Shown here: positions 41,678 to 50,724 of the stretch, one piece after another
Numbering within the stretch: the stretch's first letter is position 1
How the letters are laid out: every line of letters begins with the position of its first letter
Origin: Bacilli bacterium
GTDB taxonomy: Bacteria > Bacillota_I > Bacilli_A > RF39 > UBA660
Direction: 5' to 3'
NCBI GenBank assembly: GCA_900753325.1
Contig: CAADYO010000004.1
Coordinates: 29,625-93,624 of the forward strand
Length of the DNA: 64,000 bases
Program-made: the position numbers and the translations under genes
Notes under the pieces: generated by a model
Told to the model about the DNA's origin: nothing
Database searches by the model: none
The model's input: only the letters and a program-made list of their open reading frames with translations

Positions 41678-41708
41678 AAAAAAACTAGCTCCTATTTTGG
41701 ATCTAGTT
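41678..41708 (-). terminator. Intrinsic terminator of divIVA
   Basis: AACTAG-TCC / GGA-CTAGTT stem on the minus strand with T7; the divIVA stop lies within the hairpin. Confidence 0.8.
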
Positions 41709-42129
41709 CTAAAACCTCTATTTCTTCAACAACAGCCATTTGCTGTTCCATTATAATTTTTAATTTTCGTTTAAATATTTTCATGTTTTTTTCTAAAAGA
41801 TCAGCTTTATTTTCAATTTTTTCTGCTCTAAGTAATGATTCATTAACAATTCTACTCGCATTACTCTTAGCATCACTAATGACCAGTTCGGCTTCTTCTC
41901 TAGCCATGCGTTTTATATTATCACCAGTCTCTTCTGCTTTTAAAATTGAATTTTTTAAAGTACTTTCTAAATTCTTATAATGCTCAAGTTCTCTTTTTAA
42001 AGATTCAATTTCCATTCTTTGACTCTTACATCTTTTAACAATGTCCTCAGTCTGAACTATTACATCACGAATAAACTGATTCACTTCATTACGATTATAA
42101 CCATTTTCCTCATAACTAAACTTTTCCAA
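41692..42129 (-). CDS. divIVA: DivIVA-domain cell division/polarity protein
   Basis: About 145 residues. The N-terminal membrane-curvature domain is visible in FSYEENGYNRNEVNQFIRDV, followed by a long coiled coil to the end. DivIVA marks poles and septa; in spore formers it helps orient chromosomes. I place the start at TTG 42129 with AAGGTGA upstream; GTG 42138 is an alternative. Next to sepF as in Bacillus. Confidence 0.85.
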   Translation of the reverse strand: MEKFSYEENGYNRNEVNQFIRDVIVQTEDIVKRCKSQRMEIESLKRELEHYKNLESTLKNSILKAEETGDNIKRMAREEAELVISDAKSNASRIVNESLLRAEKIENKADLLEKNMKIFKRKLKIIMEQQMAVVEEIEVLELDPK

Positions 42130-42157
42130 AATGATCACCTTACACTAAATCTATATT

Positions 42158-42598
42158 CTAGAAAAAATCATCCTCTGCATTTTCCTCTTTATTTTCTTTC
42201 TTGCTCTTGCTAGTAGTGCCCTTATTCATAGCCTCATCACTAATCTTACCCTCGACATTAACATTATTAGGTGTACATAAGAATATTCCTCCACCTAACT
42301 TTTGTAAGTCTCCTCCTATAGCGTAAATAGTACCATATAAGAAATCAACAATACGTTTAGCTTGATCAGGAGTTACTCTTTTTAAGTTAACAACAACAGC
42401 ACTTCTATTCTTTAAATAATCAGCTATTTGTTGACTTTCAGAGTATGCTCTTGGTTCCAAAAGCATCATTTTACTTCCAGCCATACCATTTTCAGCATGA
42501 TATGCTTCTCTTGAAGTTTTATAAAAACTTTCTTCAGTAGTATCATCACCTGTCTCTTCACTACCAACTAATTTATCAATAAATTTATTAAAAGCCAT
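42158..42598 (-). CDS. sepF: Cell division protein SepF
   Basis: About 146 residues. N-terminal amphipathic membrane anchor AFNKFIDKLVG, acidic linker, then the SepF core: RAYSESQQIADYLKNRSAVVVNLKRVTPDQAKRIVDFLYGTIYAIGGDLQKLGGGIFLCTPNNV. It polymerises and tethers FtsZ to the membrane. The ATG at 42598 has GGAGGG 7 bases upstream. Acidic C-terminal tail (KENKEENAEDDFF). 19 bases ahead of divIVA. Confidence 0.93.
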   Translation of the reverse strand: MAFNKFIDKLVGSEETGDDTTEESFYKTSREAYHAENGMAGSKMMLLEPRAYSESQQIADYLKNRSAVVVNLKRVTPDQAKRIVDFLYGTIYAIGGDLQKLGGGIFLCTPNNVNVEGKISDEAMNKGTTSKSKKENKEENAEDDFF

Positions 42599-42688
42599 AA
42601 ACTTACCCTCCATATCTTATTAAAAATATAATTACTATATACAATTCTAACATAAACACTAAATAATTTAAAGTATTAAATAATATTT

Positions 42689-44560
42689 TTATAACTCTTC
42701 ACTTAAATTATTACCAGTAGAAACATTTATAAATTTATTATTATTAACTGGAACACTAGAAGTAATTTCCGCAACACCGAAATTATTAGTAGTATTTTCA
42801 CTATACCAAACATTATTAATATCAACATTATTACTCATAGGTCTAGGATTAGGTATATCTATATACATTGAAATAGGAACCTTAAAAGCATTACCAAATG
42901 CAATACAGTTACCTGGTTTCAAGTTTTTCAATTGCTGTACTATTTCAATTGAAATATTTGGAACCATATTTTTAATATAATCCAAATCCTTTGGATGTAA
43001 AGTTCTAAGAATAACAAAATTAGTACACTGTGAAATACAAGTATCAGAAAGTTCACTAGGACGTTGTGTAATAAGTCCTAAGAAAATACCATACTTACGA
43101 CCTTCCTTAGTAATTCTTTCAAATATATTATATCCAAGCAAATCAACATCATTATCCTTAATAACATATCTATGTGCCTCTTCAATAATAATATGGAAAG
43201 CTCTACTACCTCTAGGTAAAGTATTACTAGCAACATTAAACAACATCTTAGAAAGAATCTTAGTAATTACTTTAGCAATTCTATCATCAACATAGTTAAT
43301 GTTAAAATTAACAATTTGACACTTAGAACCATCTTTACCAACTAATAAACTATCAACAAATTGCTCTCTTGTAATATAAGTAGGATAAGAGAAAAATTCC
43401 TTATATTCACTATTAACTAATGAATGTAATCTAACACTCAAAATATTAGCATAATCAAATACTTTAGAACTTTTTAAAATTCCTTCATTAATAAGAGCAA
43501 AATCCATAGCAAGTTCCAAATCAGTAAGTGTATAAAAAGGATTTAAATCATCTGCATTAACTTCTTCTTCAACATCAACTATATATCCGCTAATAAATTC
43601 AACTACTAATTCCATTTCTTGCATTTTACCAGTTTTATCTACATACAAACATTGCTTTAAAGTTCTGACATAACCAGGTTGAATAATTTGACTCTCTAAA
43701 TTTAAATCAGGTGTATTAAATTTAGTAAGAACAGCAGTGACTTGATCTCTAATCTTTGTTGATTCATCACCAGATAACAATATATCCTGTACAGCCCTTG
43801 CAATAATATCATTTTTCTTCTTTATAACAGCATCAGAATTACCAGCAAGAATTGGTACTAAATTTAATGTCTTTTCAATTATTGGTAGCTGTGACGGTGT
43901 ATTAGCATCTAAAAGTAGTGCTAAATCATCAACATCCAATAGCCACACTGGTATTCTTAATATTTCATCATTTATAGCTCTTGTATTAGTAGTGTAATAT
44001 TTATAATTAAATGCTGGATTAACTTTATGTAAACCAGAAAAAGCATTGTTATATTCACCAAACGCATCAAAGAAAAAGAAATTAGCATTTTTAGGTACCT
44101 TTCCATTACCAATCATTAACCTTTGTAAAATTGAAGCAACAGTACAACTCTTACCTGAACCAGAATTACCAAGTACTGAAAAATGGTTACTAAAGAAATC
44201 ATTAATATCAACATTTATTCTATATCCATCATAAACATTACTAGTACCAAAATTAGTCTGACCAGCAGTTAATTCTTGTTTACCAAGAATTAATTCCAAT
44301 TCACCTAAATTAACAAGTCTTGTTATAGATTTAAAAGAAGGTCTTTTAGCAGCTCCAGGTATAAACATTGTATTCGTAAGTTCTCCAACAACAACAGCTG
44401 TAAGTTCTGTCAAAGAAACATTAACAATTTCTGCTACAATTCTCTTCTGTCCATCTTCAAAGACAACATGTAAACCAACCAAATTTGGTTGTTTATTAAT
44501 ATCAATAGCTAATTTAACTAAAACCCTATTATCAACAATTTCTAATATATTTCCTATCAC
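42689..44560 (-). CDS. HerA-type ATPase
   Basis: About 623 residues. N-terminal HAS-barrel (IGNILEIVDNRVLVKLAI), then a RecA-like motor with Walker A GNSGSGKSCT (about 138-147), Walker B IIIEEAHRYV (about 457-466) and sensor region FLGLITQRPSELS. This is the HerA/FtsK-like DNA translocase class, which in archaea and some bacteria works with NurA nuclease or Sir2 partners; none is next to it. Start GTG 44560 (GAGGG about 8 bases upstream). Just upstream of sepF-divIVA but separated by 90 bases. Confidence 0.82.
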   Translation of the reverse strand: MIGNILEIVDNRVLVKLAIDINKQPNLVGLHVVFEDGQKRIVAEIVNVSLTELTAVVVGELTNTMFIPGAAKRPSFKSITRLVNLGELELILGKQELTAGQTNFGTSNVYDGYRINVDINDFFSNHFSVLGNSGSGKSCTVASILQRLMIGNGKVPKNANFFFFDAFGEYNNAFSGLHKVNPAFNYKYYTTNTRAINDEILRIPVWLLDVDDLALLLDANTPSQLPIIEKTLNLVPILAGNSDAVIKKKNDIIARAVQDILLSGDESTKIRDQVTAVLTKFNTPDLNLESQIIQPGYVRTLKQCLYVDKTGKMQEMELVVEFISGYIVDVEEEVNADDLNPFYTLTDLELAMDFALINEGILKSSKVFDYANILSVRLHSLVNSEYKEFFSYPTYITREQFVDSLLVGKDGSKCQIVNFNINYVDDRIAKVITKILSKMLFNVASNTLPRGSRAFHIIIEEAHRYVIKDNDVDLLGYNIFERITKEGRKYGIFLGLITQRPSELSDTCISQCTNFVILRTLHPKDLDYIKNMVPNISIEIVQQLKNLKPGNCIAFGNAFKVPISMYIDIPNPRPMSNNVDINNVWYSENTTNNFGVAEITSSVPVNNNKFINVSTGNNLSEEL

Positions 44561-44636
44561 TAGTAACACCCTCTTTTACCTTATAAAGAGTATATCAAAA
44601 AAAAGCAATAATTAAAAGTAATAATCAACTTTTTCA

Positions 44637-44670
44637 TAAAAAAAATACTTTTCTTTTATGAAAAGTATTT
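44637..44670 (-). terminator. Intrinsic terminator of lipoprotein gene
   Basis: AATACTTTTC / GAAAAGTATT perfect 10-bp stem plus T8 on the minus strand. Confidence 0.88.
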
Positions 44671-45241
44671 AGTCTTCATATAATCCATGAAGCTTTTGTC
44701 TATCAACATCACTAATATCATCTAATTCCCAATTACCATCTTTATCCTTTGTTAAATTAAATGTAATATCATATTTTTTCTTATCAGAAACATCTTTTAA
44801 TTTTTTTATTTTATAATCAATATACTTACTACTATTTTCAATAGCAGTATCTATTTTATCATTATTTTTATTATCTTTATCTGTAAATTCATCTTTATGC
44901 TCGCTATAATATTTTTTAGATTCGGCAATAGAAGTTGCATAATCATAAACCTCTATTTCCACATCAACTGTAGCATTATCACCCTTAATCTCTTCATTTT
45001 TTATTTTATAAGATAAATTCTGATATTGTTTTTCCATTAAACTACGATAATCTTTTTTTTGTGCATCTGTCATTGTTGTATCATCGGCTATTACATTATC
45101 TAATTGTGCTAAAACAGCACTATCCATGTTTTGATATTTACCAAGTAATTCTTCTACCTTCTTCGTAGGTGTGTTCATAGTATTAGTACAACCAACGGTA
45201 ATAAGTAAAATTAATGACAAACAAACTAATATTTTTTTCAT
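44669..45241 (-). CDS. Lipoprotein of unknown function
   Basis: 190 residues. Lipoprotein signal ends in the lipobox ITVGC (Cys18). The mature part is Lys/Asp-rich, helical at first (KKVEELLGKYQNMDSAVLAQL, a pattern seen in DUF4878/DUF5105-like lipoproteins) then a cystatin-like beta section (NATVDVEIEVYDYATSI, KKYDITFNLTKDKDGNWELDDIS). The 'helix plus four strands ending in W-x-L' layout fits the NTF2/cystatin-like secreted proteins of Firmicutes. No clear function. The 250 bases upstream hold no other gene I can see. Confidence 0.65.
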   Translation of the reverse strand: MKKILVCLSLILLITVGCTNTMNTPTKKVEELLGKYQNMDSAVLAQLDNVIADDTTMTDAQKKDYRSLMEKQYQNLSYKIKNEEIKGDNATVDVEIEVYDYATSIAESKKYYSEHKDEFTDKDNKNNDKIDTAIENSSKYIDYKIKKLKDVSDKKKYDITFNLTKDKDGNWELDDISDVDRQKLHGLYED

Positions 45242-45464
45242 AATTTCCTCCCATTACTATCATTATCAAAAAATATAGTTTTATACATAAAATTACCAGT
45301 TTTACAAAACTTTAACAGTTATGTTCTTTAATATTAAACTATTTTAAAGGTTAATACTCCTAACCACTTTCATACAAACATTATTCATATTCTTTTAATT
45401 CTGTCAATATTCATAAAAATAATTCTTCAATTGCTATTAATAGTATATAAAGAATGCTAGTCCC

Positions 45465-45496
45465 CAAAAAAAGACATTTTTTATCAAAATGTCTAT
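45465..45496 (-). terminator. Intrinsic terminator of zinc-ribbon gene
   Basis: AGACATTTT / AAAATGTCT stem (minus strand) with T7; the stop codon lies in the hairpin. Confidence 0.8.
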
Positions 45497-45891
45497 TGTT
45501 TATTATTCATATTTTTTCTTTTTTCTTTCATATATAATGAAGCAGCCACCAAATTAAAGATTAAAACCGTACTAAACGTATCCCACTGAAATTCACCACT
45601 AATAATTTGAAGTAATAAAAATGGTACAGAAATAATATCAAAAATAATCATCATTTTAAGGAATTTAGTTTCTGACTTTTTTCCATTAGGAATTTGTTGA
45701 TTTTGATTATTCATCATACCGTTTTGATTGTTCATCATAGTACTTTGATTATTCATCATACCGTTTTGATTGTTCATCATAGTATTTTGATTGTTCATCA
45801 TACCATTTTGTTGGTTTAATTTAAAACCACATTTAGGACAAAAAGAAACCCCCACTTCGTGAATTTGACTATTGCATCTTGGACAATTCAT
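45493..45891 (-). CDS. Zinc-ribbon membrane protein with NQNGMMN repeats
   Basis: 132 residues. N-terminal zinc ribbon (C3, C6, C18, C21), then a low-complexity stretch of about five 7-residue repeats of NQN(G/T)MMN type (residues about 28-65) and two membrane helices (about 78-98 and 107-121). Zinc ribbon plus membrane helices is common in Firmicutes proteins of unknown function. The Asn/Met repeat is unusual and may act as a flexible spacer. Stand-alone, downstream of asnS by about 70 bases. Confidence 0.7.
   Translation of the reverse strand: MNCPRCNSQIHEVGVSFCPKCGFKLNQQNGMMNNQNTMMNNQNGMMNNQSTMMNNQNGMMNNQNQQIPNGKKSETKFLKMMIIFDIISVPFLLLQIISGEFQWDTFSTVLIFNLVAASLYMKEKRKNMNNKQ
45702..45811 (-). 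repeat. 21-bp tandem repeats (about five units)
   Basis: In-frame 21-base units encoding NQNGMMN / NQNTMMN in alternating forms. Near-identical neighbours suggest that the unit number can change by slippage or recombination. Confidence 0.8.
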
Positions 45892-45961
45892 AACTAATTC
45901 TCACCTTCTATACTATATAGTATGGTAACATGAATAGAATACAAAAGTAAATATAAACAAA

Positions 45962-47341
45962 TTAAAATTCACAATTTCCTGGTGTCCTAGGATAAGGTAT
46001 AACATCACGAATATTTTCAACACCAGTTAAATATATCAATAAACGTTCAAATCCCATGCCAAATCCAGAATGATAGCAACCACCAAATTTACGTAGATTT
46101 AAGTACCATTCTAAGCCATCTTTTTCCATACCTAAATCATCCATTCTCTGAACTAATTTTTCATAATCTTCTTCTCTTTGAGATCCACCCATTAATTCTC
46201 CAGCACCAGGTACTTCTAAGTCAACCGCCGCAACAGTTTTTCCATCTGGATTTTGTTTCATATAGAAAGCCTTAATATCCTTTGGCCAATCTTTAATAAA
46301 TACAGGACCATTAAAATACTCTGTAATATACTTTTCATGCTCTTTAGCAATATCTTCACCATATTCAGGCTCAAACTCCCATTTAACATTAGCTTTCTTT
46401 AAAATAGAAATAACCTCTTCATGAGTAACTCTCACAAATTTACTATCAACTAACTTATTAAGTTTTTCTATTAATCCTTTTTCAACAAAATTATCAAAAA
46501 ATTTCATTTCTTCGCCACAATTATCAAGTACATATTTAACAACATACTTAAGCATTTCTTCCATTATATCCATATCGCCATCTAAATCACAGAAAGCAAC
46601 TTCGGGCTCAATCATCCAAAACTCATTAGCATGAGTTTTAGTATTAGAGTTTTCCGCTCTAAATGTTGGACCAAATGTATAAGTCTTCTTATAAGCTAAA
46701 GCAAATGTTTCCGCTTGTAATTGACCTGACACCGTAAGATTTGCTCTTCTACCAAAGAAATCCTTACTATAATCAACCTTGCCAAGACTAGCCACCTTAT
46801 CTAAATCAAGTGTCGTAACTTGGAACATTTCTCCAGCTCCCTCACAATCACTTGCTGTTATTAATGGAGCATGAAAATAAACATAACCATTATCTTGAAA
46901 ATATTTATGAATTGCATATGCAGCAACACTTCTTACACGAAATACAGCATTAAACAAATTAGTCCTAGGTCTAAGATAAGCTTGTTCCCTTAAAAATTCT
47001 CTACTATGTCTCTTTGGTTGAATAGGATAATCATCCCCACAATCTCCAAGTAATTTAAAACTCTTCATTTGTACTTCAAATTCTTGTCCCTTAGCAGGAG
47101 AGTCAACTACTGTTCCACAAACTTCTATCGCACATCCCACATGTAAAGTCTGTACCTCATCAAAACAATCTAATTTATCATCATAAACAACTTGAACACT
47201 CTTAAAAAAAGTACCATCATTAAAATCAATAAAACCATATTCCTTTTGTTTACGATGATTTCTAATCCAACCTTGAAGTACTATTTCACTACCTTTATAA
47301 TCATCAAGTCTTTCATATAACTTTTTAACATCTATTACCAT
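45962..47341 (-). CDS. asnS: Asparaginyl-tRNA synthetase
   Basis: 459 residues, class IIb. OB-fold anticodon domain (LQGWIRNHRKQKEYGFIDFNDGT), motif 2 FGPTFRAENSNTKTHANEFWMIEPE, and motif 3 GFGMGFERLLIYLTGVENIRDVIPYPRTPG. Complete. Lies 12 bases downstream of a NagZ-like gene. No T-box is visible before it. Confidence 0.97.
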   Translation of the reverse strand: MVIDVKKLYERLDDYKGSEIVLQGWIRNHRKQKEYGFIDFNDGTFFKSVQVVYDDKLDCFDEVQTLHVGCAIEVCGTVVDSPAKGQEFEVQMKSFKLLGDCGDDYPIQPKRHSREFLREQAYLRPRTNLFNAVFRVRSVAAYAIHKYFQDNGYVYFHAPLITASDCEGAGEMFQVTTLDLDKVASLGKVDYSKDFFGRRANLTVSGQLQAETFALAYKKTYTFGPTFRAENSNTKTHANEFWMIEPEVAFCDLDGDMDIMEEMLKYVVKYVLDNCGEEMKFFDNFVEKGLIEKLNKLVDSKFVRVTHEEVISILKKANVKWEFEPEYGEDIAKEHEKYITEYFNGPVFIKDWPKDIKAFYMKQNPDGKTVAAVDLEVPGAGELMGGSQREEDYEKLVQRMDDLGMEKDGLEWYLNLRKFGGCYHSGFGMGFERLLIYLTGVENIRDVIPYPRTPGNCEF

Positions 47342-47352
47342 ATATTTTCCTC

Positions 47353-48489
47353 CTACATATCATAAGCAATTTTCCATGCTAAAATTCTCTTAACTGCCAT
47401 ATCAACAGTTTTAATATCTATTTTTCCATTATTAATAGCCTCATACACTGAATTATACATATTCTTAAAATCTGATGTAATAATTAAATCATTGCCAGCA
47501 TTTATTGCTAAAACAGCAGCACTACCATCAGAAACGTAATCTTTAACAGCACCCATCGATAAATCATCTGTAATAATAATACCAGAAAACTTAAGTTTAC
47601 CTCTAAGCTCACCAATAACTTTTTTACTCAATGTTGCAGGATACTCTTCATCCATACATTTAACTATATCATGAGAAACAAGTATTGTTGGAACCTTATT
47701 CTTTATTCCTTCTTTAAATGGCAAATAGTCATTATTAACAAAATTTTCATAACTTCTCTCATCTATCGCAATACCTGTATGTGTATCAACATTATTTCCA
47801 TATCCCGGAAAATGTTTTAATGAAGAAGATATTGGTACTTCATTTGCATAACTAACCATTTTACCAATTAAATAAGCTGTGTCCTTAGCATTCATATTAA
47901 AAGTTCTATTATTAATAAAATCATTACTATCAGTTGAAACATCTGCAACTGGAGCCAAATTTAGATTAATTCCAAGACTTAATAATAATTCACCCTTTTC
48001 TTTTTCTACACTTTCTAATAACTCTTCGCCACCAGCTTCATAAACCTCTCTAGGAGAAGGAAACTTTTGACTTCTAAAATTAGGATATCTGCTAACACGA
48101 GTAACATATCCACCTTCTTCATCAACTGCAAATACTAAAGGTATTTTACTAATCTTATTCAAATTAGAAAGTTCCTCTTTGATAGATTCCTTAGTTTGAT
48201 TATTAAAGTCCTTCGCAAACAAAACATAACCAGAAGCATAATAATCACTAGTCCAAGAAGGTACCATATCCTTATCATATCTAACTAAAAATAACTGTCC
48301 AACTTTTTCTTTTAAAGTCATATTATCAAGTAAATCTAAAGCCTTATCATAATACTTTTCAAACAACTCACCAGTACCAGACGTCTTTTTATCAACTATC
48401 TCATTACTTTTAATATTTCTATTTTCAAAAATAAACACCAATAATAAAACTACTAACACTCCAAATAAAACCATTAATATTTTTTTCAT
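47353..48489 (-). CDS. Glycoside hydrolase family 3, NagZ-like
   Basis: 378 residues with an N-terminal signal anchor (about 5-21). GH3 beta-N-acetylglucosaminidase features: VFAVDEEGGYVTRV, LAPVADVSTD, KHFPGYGNNVDTHTG (catalytic His/Asp dyad of NagZ-type enzymes) and IITDDLSMGAV (nucleophile Asp in TDD). It removes GlcNAc from muropeptides outside the cell, as Bacillus NagZ does. In a run of co-directional genes between rluA-like and asnS. Confidence 0.9.
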   Translation of the reverse strand: MKKILMVLFGVLVVLLLVFIFENRNIKSNEIVDKKTSGTGELFEKYYDKALDLLDNMTLKEKVGQLFLVRYDKDMVPSWTSDYYASGYVLFAKDFNNQTKESIKEELSNLNKISKIPLVFAVDEEGGYVTRVSRYPNFRSQKFPSPREVYEAGGEELLESVEKEKGELLLSLGINLNLAPVADVSTDSNDFINNRTFNMNAKDTAYLIGKMVSYANEVPISSSLKHFPGYGNNVDTHTGIAIDERSYENFVNNDYLPFKEGIKNKVPTILVSHDIVKCMDEEYPATLSKKVIGELRGKLKFSGIIITDDLSMGAVKDYVSDGSAAVLAINAGNDLIITSDFKNMYNSVYEAINNGKIDIKTVDMAVKRILAWKIAYDM

Positions 48490-48500
48490 TTTTCTGTTCC

Positions 48501-49343
48501 TTATTTCATTATTTTTCTAAATTCTACCGGATTATTAGTTTCAAATAAAATATCTTTTCTAATAACCGGATAATACATCTTTAACCTATTAGCATGTAAA
48601 TATAGTCTATTATAAGAATCCTTAATACCATATTTACTATCTCCAACAATTGGATTACCTAACGTTTTAAAAGCTACTCTAATTTGATTCTTTCTACCAG
48701 TTTCAATATTTATACTAACAAGGGAATACTGACTATTTTCTTTAATAACATTATAATTAGTAATAGCCTCCTTACCACCAGTTTTTACAGCATAAACCAA
48801 ATTAGTTTTAGTCTCATTCAAATTTTGAACAATTCTATCACTCTTATTCTTTAATTTACCATGAACAACTGCAACATATTCTCTTAAGCTAACATACTCA
48901 TTCCAATTTTCTTGTAATTGGTTTTTAATCTTTTCACCTTTAGCAAGTACAACAATTCCTGATGTATCCTTATCAAGTCTATGTACAATAAACACCTTTG
49001 AATTTTTATCACGACTTTTAAGATACTCTGAAACTATATGATATAAAGTCTTTTCTTTTTCTTTAGCTGTTGCAATAGTTAAAAGACCAGCTGGTTTATT
49101 AACAACAATAATATTATCATCTTCAAATAAAACATCGAAAGGTAATACTTTTTTATTTTTACTATCCGTATCAATAACAATTTCCATTCCATTTACTATC
49201 GGATAATTATATTGTCTAATTTTAACATTATTAACAAAAATTGATCCATGTGTTAAATACTGTTTTATTTTTTTCTTAGGCATATCCAAATTATCATATA
49301 AATATGCCAACAATTCTCCGTTTTCCTTAACCTTTAATTTCAT
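48501..49343 (-). CDS. RluA-family pseudouridine synthase
   Basis: 280 residues. N-terminal S4-like RNA-binding segment (KKKIKQYLTHGSIFVNNVKI) and the RluA core with catalytic Asp in HRLDKDTSGIVVLAK (about residues 131-145), FEDDNIIVVNKPAGLL and GRKNQIRVAFKTLGNPIVGDSKYG. Probably modifies 23S rRNA (RluD/YlyB group); exact target unknown. Confidence 0.92.
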   Translation of the reverse strand: MKLKVKENGELLAYLYDNLDMPKKKIKQYLTHGSIFVNNVKIRQYNYPIVNGMEIVIDTDSKNKKVLPFDVLFEDDNIIVVNKPAGLLTIATAKEKEKTLYHIVSEYLKSRDKNSKVFIVHRLDKDTSGIVVLAKGEKIKNQLQENWNEYVSLREYVAVVHGKLKNKSDRIVQNLNETKTNLVYAVKTGGKEAITNYNVIKENSQYSLVSINIETGRKNQIRVAFKTLGNPIVGDSKYGIKDSYNRLYLHANRLKMYYPVIRKDILFETNNPVEFRKIMK

Positions 49344-49384
49344 ATTACCTCCTCATTACCAATATATTATAATACAAAATTATA

Positions 49385-50113
49385 TTAAATAAAGTTATTT
49401 TTTATAAATTCTTCTACTCCTTTATTTAAATTATCTAAAGTCTTCTTTTTAGAAACTTTCTTTACCTCTTTAATAGCATTATCCATTGCCACTCCACATC
49501 CTGAATTTTTAACCAGTAAAATATCATCATAATAGTCCCCAAATGATAAAACATCAGAAATATTTATTTTTCTTCTTGCACAAATCTTTTCTACTCCTAA
49601 AAATTTATTTATTGAAGCACTAACTATATCAACATAATAATTACCATTAACGTATTGTTCATTAAAACTAATCTTTAGCTTCAACTTTTCCAACCCAGTA
49701 ATTACATCTTCTACCATATTTTTACTATCACATACAATTTCAAGTTTATAAATATCATTAATATCATCCAAATCTGTTAATCTAAACTTTCTATCTTTTC
49801 TACATGCATAAATATCATACCCAGAAAAAGTATTATAAATTTTTCTAATAGTTACAACTGAAATACTCTTCTTAAAAATAACTTTTTCTTTATTAACATC
49901 ATAAACAACAGCCCCATTAGAAGCAATAACATAATCTAAAAATGAAAAATCCCTATTATAATATAAAATATCTCCTAAGCATCTACTGGTTGCAATAGTA
50001 AATAAAATACCCATTCTTCTCACTCTATCTATTTCCAACATCGTAGAAAGAGGAATAGCTAAGTCATCATCAACCAATGTACCATCAAAATCACTAACAA
50101 TTAATTTATACAT
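49385..50113 (-). CDS. HAD superfamily phosphatase (Cof-type)
   Basis: 242 residues. Motif I DFDGTLVDDD (residues 8-17), motif II ATSR, motif III Lys region, and motif IV FGDYYDDILLV (GDxxxD). Type IIB cap as in Cof/YidA sugar-phosphate or flavin-phosphate phosphatases. AGGG precedes the ATG; 3 bases separate it from the PAP2 gene. Confidence 0.9.
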   Translation of the reverse strand: MYKLIVSDFDGTLVDDDLAIPLSTMLEIDRVRRMGILFTIATSRCLGDILYYNRDFSFLDYVIASNGAVVYDVNKEKVIFKKSISVVTIRKIYNTFSGYDIYACRKDRKFRLTDLDDINDIYKLEIVCDSKNMVEDVITGLEKLKLKISFNEQYVNGNYYVDIVSASINKFLGVEKICARRKINISDVLSFGDYYDDILLVKNSGCGVAMDNAIKEVKKVSKKKTLDNLNKGVEEFIKNNFI

Positions 50114-50115
50114 AT

Positions 50116-50724
50116 TTACCTCCCTTTAATTTTTATTAAATCTTGTAATTGTACTAGTAGTATAACTTCAACCAAAGCCAGAGAATATCCAGCAATAATA
50201 TCTGATGCATAATGAACACCTACATATATCCTACTAATTCCAACACCAATAATTAGAATTCCTAGTATTGTTGCACTAATATATTTTAACCAAGGCTTTT
50301 TTATTTTACTACAGGCAAGATAAAACAAAAAGCCATATACACAAACAGAAATCATTGCGTGACCAGATGGAAACGAATATCCACCTTGACTAATTAGTCT
50401 TAAAACATTAGGTCTATCTCTTCTTACTATATATTTAATTATTGTATTAACAATTACAGAGTCAAGTGCTGATATAATAAGCAACAAACCATTCTTATTT
50501 CTAAATATAAAAGCACAAACAGCAACAACAATAACAATAGATAAAGGATTACCGAGTACCGTTATAGTTTTAAAAAACTTATCTAATGCATCACACCTAA
50601 AACTAATAATGAAATTATATATTGCCTTATCAAAAACTAAATCTTTATCAAACAAAACTATGCCTAACATTAAAAGAAATATAAATAAAAATACACTAAT
50701 TAAAATTAAATACTTCTTTTTCAT
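50116..50724 (-). CDS. PAP2-type membrane phosphatase
   Basis: 202 residues with about six membrane helices. PAP2 motifs: KYIVRRDRPN (K-x6-RP), YSFPSGHAM (PSGH) and SRIYVGVHYASDIIAG (SR-x5-H-x3-D). Possible undecaprenyl pyrophosphate or lipid phosphate phosphatase. Its start overlaps the stop of pgi by 4 bases. Confidence 0.92.
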   Translation of the reverse strand: MKKKYLILISVFLFIFLLMLGIVLFDKDLVFDKAIYNFIISFRCDALDKFFKTITVLGNPLSIVIVVAVCAFIFRNKNGLLLIISALDSVIVNTIIKYIVRRDRPNVLRLISQGGYSFPSGHAMISVCVYGFLFYLACSKIKKPWLKYISATILGILIIGVGISRIYVGVHYASDIIAGYSLALVEVILLVQLQDLIKIKGR

